Source: Thermoproteota archaeon (lineage in GTDB: Archaea > Thermoproteota > Methanomethylicia > Culexarchaeales > Culexmicrobiaceae). From it: a DNA stretch of 9,229 nt. Shown piece by piece: positions 5,624-9,229 of this stretch. Position 1 is the stretch's first letter, and each line of letters starts with the position of its first letter. Position numbers and translations under genes: made by a program. The DNA lies in assembly GCA_003649145.1 (NCBI GenBank), contig QMQZ01000004.1, positions 1 to 9,229 of the forward strand, given 5' to 3'. The notes beneath the pieces were generated by a model. It was not told the DNA's origin. It did not search any database and saw only the letters and a list, made by a program, of their open reading frames with translations.

Positions 5624-6855
5624 TTCGGCTTGACCTGCCCAATTGCCTTGGCTAGGAATTCGTCGCTCAATAGTCCTTCCTTTAAGCTCTTCTCACTTAT
5701 GCTCAACCTTATGACTTTAGTTCTTCCGTACCTCCCTTTACTCACTACTTTAGCATTAACTATTCCCAGCATGTCTAGCTCGTTGATTAAGTCGGTGACT
5801 CTCCTCTGAGTCAGCTCGTCTAGGCTTAATTTTTTACACATTTCACGGTACGTATTGTACAGCTCTCCAGTAGTCGCCTCCTTCTTACCTGCTGTGCTAA
5901 GTATGTGTAGAGCTAGTACAACTATTTTCGAGTGGAGAGGCAGCGTTTTAAGCACTTCAACAACTCTATCCCTCTCGATCTCCCTATGCGCTCGGCGCAC
6001 ATGCTCAACTCTAACTTTATCGCTTCCTTCTCGCTCAGCTATTTCTCCAGCAATTCTCAATAGGTCGAGCGCTCTCCTCGCATCTCCATGCTCCTTTGCA
6101 GCTAGTGCTGCACATAGCTTAATTACTCCTTCTTCAATAGCTCCTGGCTTGAAGGCGTCCCTTGCCCTCATCTTCAAGATGTCTTCAAGTTCTGGCGCAG
6201 TGTAGGGTGGGAATACCAGCTCTTCTTCACCTAAACTGCTCAAGACTCTCGCGCTCAAGTAGTCTGTGAACTTCAAGTCGTTTGTAATGCCTATAATGCA
6301 TATTTTGGACTTCTTGAGCTCGGTGTGAACTCTAGTCAACTTGTAGAGTAGGTCGTCTCCACTCTTCTTTACCAGCGCGTCAATTTCGTCTAGGACTACA
6401 ATTAGTATTCCTCCCTTCCTCTCTATGCCGTCAATAAATCTCTTGAATACCTCAGCTGTAGACAATCCCGTAAATGGAACTTGGACGTCAACTGCCTCAC
6501 ACAGCTTTGCGAGGACCCTATAGTTGGTGTCTTCATGCCTACAGTTGACATAAACGGTTGAAAGCTTCGTCTGAGGCCTCCTCCTATCCTCCAAAGCTTT
6601 TAGAACATGCCTAGTAACAGCGGTTTTTCCAGTTCCAGTCAAACCGTAAAGGAAAACATTTGAAGGCCTCTCACCTTGAAGAGCTGGAGCGAGAATCTTA
6701 GCTAAAGCGATAATCTGGTTCTCCCTGTGGGGCAGCTCGTCGGGAATGTAGTCAGGTCTTAAGAGCTCCCTATTCTTGAAAATCTTAGAGTAGAGGACTC
6801 TCGAAAATAGCTCGTCAAGGATTTTCGACAAGCTTTCACCAGCAGATAATTGCAT
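5620..6855 (-). CDS. cdc6: Orc1/Cdc6 replication initiator, AAA+ ATPase
   Basis: This protein binds archaeal replication origins and helps load the MCM helicase. It has 411 residues, usual for the family. Visible motifs are Walker A GLTGTGKT at 71-78, Walker B VVLDEID at 153-159, sensor 1 GITND at 189-193, an arginine-finger region SARVLSS at 201-207, and sensor 2 GDARRALDLLR at 257-267. A winged-helix DNA-binding domain fills about residues 305-400 (LHSKIVVLALHIL, then TQRRVTDLINELDMLGIV). All nucleotide-binding residues are intact. The ATG at 6855-6853 has no clear ribosome site; TTTTTAATTG at 6894-6885 is the likely promoter box, giving a nearly leaderless mRNA. It is divergent from hjc and overlaps the DUF99 gene by 4 nt. 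Archaea often have several cdc6 copies; which type this is cannot be told here. Confidence 0.96.
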   Translation of the reverse strand: MQLSAGESLSKILDELFSRVLYSKIFKNRELLRPDYIPDELPHRENQIIALAKILAPALQGERPSNVFLYGLTGTGKTAVTRHVLKALEDRRRPQTKLSTVYVNCRHEDTNYRVLAKLCEAVDVQVPFTGLSTAEVFKRFIDGIERKGGILIVVLDEIDALVKKSGDDLLYKLTRVHTELKKSKICIIGITNDLKFTDYLSARVLSSLGEEELVFPPYTAPELEDILKMRARDAFKPGAIEEGVIKLCAALAAKEHGDARRALDLLRIAGEIAEREGSDKVRVEHVRRAHREIERDRVVEVLKTLPLHSKIVVLALHILSTAGKKEATTGELYNTYREMCKKLSLDELTQRRVTDLINELDMLGIVNAKVVSKGRYGRTKVIRLSISEKSLKEGLLSDEFLAKAIGQVKPK

Positions 6856-6949
6856 TTGAAATATAGGTATATAACCCTTCCTGCAATTAAAAACTAATTC
6901 AGCTAAAGCGAATATATATTCTCAGTAATCGTATTATCGTGGTGGCGCC
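6856..6949. promoter_or_regulatory. 94-bp divergent cdc6 / hjc intergenic region
   Basis: This very AT-rich stretch holds a perfect 12-bp palindrome GAATATATATTC (6910-6921), placed as the TATA box for hjc (predicted start near 6941), and TTTTTAATTG (minus strand, 6894-6885) for cdc6, with TTATATA (6874-6868) also present. GGTGG at 6941-6945 may be the hjc ribosome site. I see no origin recognition box (G-run next to a TTTC/GAAA core), so origin function is unsupported although origins often lie beside cdc6. Confidence 0.5.
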
Positions 6950-7291
6950 ATGGCTTTTAGGAGAGGATATAGAGCTGAAATTGAGCTCGTCTCAATGCTC
7001 AAATCCAATGGATTCTACGCAGTTAGACTCCCAATAAGTGGAGGGCGAGGCTTCCCCTGCGATGTCCTGGCAGCCAAGGGAGATGATAGGAGGGCCTACC
7101 AAGTAAAGGAGACGAAGTACGACAGGGTATACTTAAGCAAAGATGAAGTTGAAATGCTCCTCAACTTCAGTAAAGCATTCAACTTAAAAGCCTACATAGC
7201 CGTAAAGTGGAAGGGCAGGAGGAAGAAGAAGTGGACTTTCATAGAAGTGAAAAATGCAGAGCCCCTCAAAATAAAGTATGAAGAGGCTTAA
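6950..7291 (+). CDS. hjc: Holliday junction resolvase Hjc
   Basis: Hjc is a dimeric, metal-dependent structure-specific nuclease that cuts four-way DNA junctions in recombination and fork repair. The 113 residues show the family order: basic start with RRGYRAEIEL (Glu10), the serine/glycine loop PISGGRG (28-34), Asp38 in PCDVLA, the catalytic QVK at 51-53, then YDRVYLSKDEVEMLLNFSKAFNLKAYIAVKW, typical of Hjc dimer and DNA-binding regions, and a basic run GRRKKKW. Where family members I know carry Glu-x-Lys, this protein has Gln51-Val-Lys53. Gln at this position occurs in other PD-(D/E)xK nucleases, so it may be active. The ATG at 6950 follows GGTGG and a palindromic TATA box. The stop overlaps the opposing small gene by four bases. 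Confidence 0.92.
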   Translation: MAFRRGYRAEIELVSMLKSNGFYAVRLPISGGRGFPCDVLAAKGDDRRAYQVKETKYDRVYLSKDEVEMLLNFSKAFNLKAYIAVKWKGRRKKKWTFIEVKNAEPLKIKYEEA

Positions 7292-7461
7292 ACCTCTCCA
7301 ATCGCCTTCGTAATCTCCTCAATAATGCCCGTAATTTTCTCTTTAAGAGACCTGTCATCAGTCACCTTTTCATAAAGCCTTAAAGCCATAATAACAACTT
7401 CAACATCATCTTTCTTAAGAGGAATGAAAATTTTCGCTTCGGTCAATGCAAACCCCACCAT
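7288..7461 (-). CDS. small uncharacterised protein, 57 residues
   Basis: I do not recognise this family. From the ATG at 7461-7459 the product is MVGFALTEAKIFIPLKK... and then a charged, helix-prone C-terminal half (VIMALRLYEKVTD, LKEKITGIIEEITKAIGEV) with hydrophobic spacing suited to a small helical bundle or dimer. Composition (Lys, Glu, Ile, Val) resembles real proteins here rather than an antisense shadow, and it begins where hjc ends: the two stops overlap in TTAA. No ribosome site precedes the ATG; an in-frame TTG at 7479 would add six residues and a TTG at 7446 is another choice. A TATA-like AATTATAAATATT is at 7535-7523. No cysteine, signal peptide or membrane span is seen. It is a real gene with moderate probability only. 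Confidence 0.5.
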   Translation of the reverse strand: MVGFALTEAKIFIPLKKDDVEVVIMALRLYEKVTDDRSLKEKITGIIEEITKAIGEV

Positions 7462-7842
7462 ACGGACAATGATTATCAATTATCAGGTTATGCCCACCAC
7501 TCTGAGTTCAAATGCTCCTACTAATATTTATAATTTTACAAACGAAACACTAAAAATGCCAACGTAAAAGCTGATAGTCCTAGCATAGCACTCTAGAATT
7601 ATTGAGTGAGGAGAAGAGTTAGGTGGCACATGAATTAGATTTAAACAGTATAGCCTCCTTCCAAGGTTCTCTGTCCACTTAAAACAACAGAACTGATGAT
7701 GCCTTTCGAAAGAGAAACTCAGAAAAAGGCTAATGACTTGTGAATAAGACATCTTCAAAATTAGCCAGTAAGCAACTTTCCTCAATTTCTATCATCAATG
7801 TACAGGATAGGTTAGCTACTGCAGCAAAGTAGGAGTGCTTTG
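7462..7842. other. 381-bp stretch without a convincing gene
   Basis: It holds a TATA-like box (7523-7535, minus strand) and a tandem 7-bp repeat ATTATCA-ATTATCA (7472-7485), both upstream of the small ORF, and otherwise low-GC sequence with no protein or structural RNA that I can support. An 85-codon minus-strand reading frame (7785-7528) has an unlikely composition and no recognisable motif. A TGATGAT core at 7694-7688 or nearby could suggest a box C, but no matching box D follows at the right distance. Confidence 0.5.
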
Positions 7843-7969
7843 TGGTGCGGGGGGTGGGATTTGAACCCACGCAGCCCTACGGCACGGGATATCATATCTA
7901 ACTTTCTGGGCCCCGCATGGGGGTTAGATCTTAAGTCCCGCGCCTTTGTCCTGACTCGGCCACCCCCGC
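7843..7969 (-). tRNA. tRNA-Leu (anticodon UAA) with a 39-nt intron
   Basis: This class II tRNA runs from G1 at 7969 to A73 at 7846, with CCA encoded at 7845-7843. The acceptor stem is GCGGGGG/CCCCCGC, the T arm GTGGG-TTCAAAT-CCCAC, and a long variable arm (TGCC...GGGC) marks it as leucine type. Anticodon stem CGGGA/TCCCG encloses the anticodon loop plus 39 extra bases; removing 7929-7891 gives loop CTTAAGA, anticodon TAA. AGTTAATA at 8005-7998, about 30 bp upstream, may be its TATA box. Confidence 0.95.
7891..7929 (-). other. 39-nt tRNA intron at canonical position 37/38
   Basis: The inner helix is TCTAAC pairing with GTTAGA inside the intron, with a further CCCC-ATGC-GGGG hairpin nested within. 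Between the bulges (AG|A and AT|A), exon C32-U33-U34-A35 faces intron UAUG: three pairs and one U-U mismatch. Both cuts fall after the second bulge base, the usual bulge-helix-bulge geometry. Confidence 0.85.
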
Positions 7970-8074
7970 GCTGTGCTATTTTAGTGTGGTTTGAGGGTAT
8001 TAACTTTTCTTTAATTTATCGTTGACGTTTAATGAGTGGAATACCTTGTTGGTGTAAAGAGGCGAGTACCTGTT

Positions 8075-8151
8075 TGGCGGGCCCGGTGGGATTCGAACCC
8101 ACGACCACTGGCTCCGAAGGCCAGCGCTCTATCCTGCTGAGCTACGGGCCC
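8075..8151 (-). tRNA. tRNA-Arg (anticodon UCG)
   Basis: An uninterrupted cloverleaf runs from G1 at 8151 to G73 at 8078, with CCA encoded at 8077-8075. The acceptor stem is GGGCCCG/CGGGCCC, the D stem GCTC/GAGC, the anticodon stem CTGGC/GCCAG with loop CTTCGGA (anticodon TCG, reading CGA), and the T arm GTGGG-TTCGAAT-CCCAC. It closely resembles archaeal tRNA-Arg sequences. A TATA-like ACTTTAAACA lies at 8190-8181, about 30-39 bp upstream. The region between it and tRNA-Leu (about 105 bp) holds only the tRNA-Leu promoter. Confidence 0.97.
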
Positions 8152-8156
8152 TATTC

Positions 8157-8173
8157 TCCACTGTTTGAGTGGA
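8157..8173. repeat. perfect 6-bp inverted repeat between fae-hps and tRNA-Arg
   Basis: TCCACT (8157-8162) and AGTGGA (8168-8173) flank a 5-nt spacer, between the fae-hps stop and the tRNA-Arg 5' end, and just downstream of the tRNA TATA-like box. It could be a stem at the fae-hps mRNA end, a protein site in the tRNA promoter, or chance. Confidence 0.35.
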
Positions 8174-8201
8174 TTGCTAGTGTTTAAAGTTTTCTTGGGT
8201 T

Positions 8202-9229
8202 TTAGATTTCTCCAATTGCTTCGTCTTCATCGAGTATTAGTCTCATGGTGTCTGGGTCTGGTGGCATTAGGTCTAGGAATTGCTCTGCTGCTCTTCTGGG
8301 GTCCCTGCTTCTTATTATGTATCGTCCTACGACTATTATGTCTGCTCCTTTCTCTAGGGCTTTCTTTGCTGTTTGCGGTGTAATTCCTCCTGCTACGCCA
8401 ACTAGGCACTTGAACTTCTCCTTAATCTCCGTTATGTTGCCCCACTCTGTTTCCCACGGCTTACCTGCTTCTGCCGCTGCTCTTTCTGCATCTACGTTTC
8501 TGTGGAGTAGGACTATGTCGGGCTTGTAGTATAGGTCTTCTAGCCTCGCTACTGGGTCGTATACTTCCATCATGTCTAGGATGGAGTATATTCCGTGCTT
8601 TTGAGCTTCAAGTATGGCTTTCTCGATTGTGGCTTTTGAGGAGACGCCTAGGATGCAGACTGCATCGGCGGTTGAGTCTGCAGCTTCCTTTACTTCTATC
8701 CTCCCCACGTCCATCGTCTTTAGGTCTGCAATTATGAATGCCTCTGGCCTAACTTCCCTAATCTTCTCGATGACCTTGGTTCCGTGAGCTTTTATCAGTG
8801 GAGTTCCAGCTTCTAAGATTAGCCTCTCCCTATTGGGGAGCTGCTCCACTATTTTGAGGACGTAGTCCAGCTTATCTAGGTCTAATGCCACCTGCAGGTA
8901 GGGTGGATTCCACAGTCTTTGAACTCTGAATCCCATTATTGGGTGCACACCTCTATCCTTTTCTCTCAAAACCTTATCTACGCTTGGATAACCCTTCAAG
9001 GCTCTCCTTATGGCTAGCTTGGTTGCGCCGTAGTTGAACTGGTAGATTTTCCTGTAGTTTTTAGCGTTTGGGTGGACGAAGACTGAAGCTATGATAACCC
9101 AGTCCTCGCACTTCTCCTTAGGAATTATTCCTTCAGCAACTGCATCTGCAACTGCTCTGGCAACTGCAGTTTGAGCAGGCCCGAAAATCTTATTTGCATC
9201 TTCAAGATTCCTAATCGTCACCTTCGGAA
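8202..9229 (-). CDS. fae-hps: Fae-Hps fusion: formaldehyde-activating enzyme / 3-hexulose-6-phosphate synthase (5' end cut by window edge)
   Basis: The N-terminal Fae domain joins formaldehyde to tetrahydromethanopterin; the C-terminal Hps domain interconverts ribulose 5-phosphate plus formaldehyde and hexulose 6-phosphate. In archaea lacking the oxidative pentose phosphate path, Hps runs toward ribulose 5-phosphate and Fae removes the formaldehyde. Visible are about 341 residues. The Fae C-terminal part reads [19 protein letters not shown] through [11 protein letters not shown], and the Hps barrel starts at [12 protein letters not shown]. Hps markers are [11 protein letters not shown], the catalytic DLKTMD (orotidine-decarboxylase superfamily D-x-K-x-x-D), and the phosphate-binding VAGGIT and VVGRYI. 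The frame stays open to the window end and the GTG at 9221 is internal to Fae, so about 50-70 residues, including the catalytic Fae histidine, lie outside. Codons end with the stop at 8204-8202; tRNA-Arg follows at 50 bp. Confidence 0.95.
   Translation of the reverse strand, partial: PKVTIRNLEDANKIFGPAQTAVARAVADAVAEGIIPKEKCEDWVIIASVFVHPNAKNYRKIYQFNYGATKLAIRRALKGYPSVDKVLREKDRGVHPIMGFRVQRLWNPPYLQVALDLDKLDYVLKIVEQLPNRERLILEAGTPLIKAHGTKVIEKIREVRPEAFIIADLKTMDVGRIEVKEAADSTADAVCILGVSSKATIEKAILEAQKHGIYSILDMMEVYDPVARLEDLYYKPDIVLLHRNVDAERAAAEAGKPWETEWGNITEIKEKFKCLVGVAGGITPQTAKKALEKGADIIVVGRYIIRSRDPRRAAEQFLDLMPPDPDTMRLILDEDEAIGEI

Noticed and set aside
5031..5633. 200-codon plus-strand frame
   Set aside because: Antisense shadow of the DUF99 gene, which has family motifs and an ATGA overlap with cdc6.
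6856..6949. Replication origin
   Set aside because: Adjacent to cdc6 and AT-rich, but no origin recognition box or repeated motif is visible; listed only as a promoter region.
7528..7785. 85-codon minus-strand frame in the 381-bp gap
   Set aside because: Odd composition (many Phe, Ser, Cys, His), no motif, no ribosome site; looks like chance in AT-rich DNA.
7680..7800. Possible C/D box guide RNA (TGATGAT plus CTGA elements, both strands checked)
   Set aside because: Box C lacks the preferred purine, and box D and D'/C' spacing does not fit the usual 50-60 nt archaeal design.
1..9229. CRISPR array, insertion sequence, prophage or tRNA-associated integration site
   Set aside because: No regularly spaced repeats, transposase or integrase, and no duplicated tRNA 3' end was seen near the four tRNAs.

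Overview
The window is archaeal chromosomal DNA, and every recognisable gene is an archaeal housekeeping type: sn-glycerol-1-phosphate dehydrogenase (archaeal lipid backbone), a 20S proteasome beta subunit, the KH/metallo-beta-lactamase/beta-CASP factor FttA (aCPSF1), an Sm-like protein paired with ribosomal protein L37e, Orc1/Cdc6, the Holliday junction resolvase Hjc and a formaldehyde-activating enzyme/hexulose-phosphate synthase fusion. Short intergenic gaps, TATA-like boxes close to start codons, GTG/TTG starts, tRNAs with encoded CCA and two tRNAs carrying bulge-helix-bulge introns suggest a probably thermophilic member of the Thermoproteota/TACK side of Archaea. That lineage placement is inference; the domain is not in doubt.

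Layout. 1-392 (minus): 5' part of egsA, cut by the left edge, divergent from 516-3117 (plus) psmB-fttA, which read as one operon. 3124-3648 (minus): a MCT-1/Tma20-like PUA protein convergent with fttA and divergent from 3732-4171 (plus) lsm-rpl37e. From 4320 to 6855 everything is on the minus strand: read in transcription order, cdc6, a DUF99 gene overlapping it by 4 nt, tRNA-Thr(UGU) with a 12-nt intron, a small NifX/NifB-type (FeMo-cofactor binding fold) protein and tRNA-Ala(GGC). A 94-bp AT-rich gap separates cdc6 from hjc (plus, 6950-7291), which meets a small uncharacterised minus-strand ORF tail to tail. About 380 bp with no convincing gene follow, then tRNA-Leu(UAA) with a 39-nt intron, tRNA-Arg(UCG), and fae-hps, cut by the right edge (all minus).

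Functionally the window joins protein turnover (proteasome), 3'-end formation and termination (FttA), RNA binding and translation (Sm, PUA, L37e, four tRNAs), replication/recombination (Cdc6, Hjc) and a one-carbon/pentose enzyme that implies a tetrahydromethanopterin-type carrier and a reverse ribulose monophosphate route to pentoses.

I saw no mobile element, CRISPR array, toxin-antitoxin pair or clear new system. The best leads are a near-perfect 22-bp palindrome in the core promoter of the NifX-like gene, the 12-nt tRNA-Thr intron, a Glu-to-Gln change in the catalytic motif of Hjc, and an 8-bp stem just past the fttA stop that lies inside the opposing gene.
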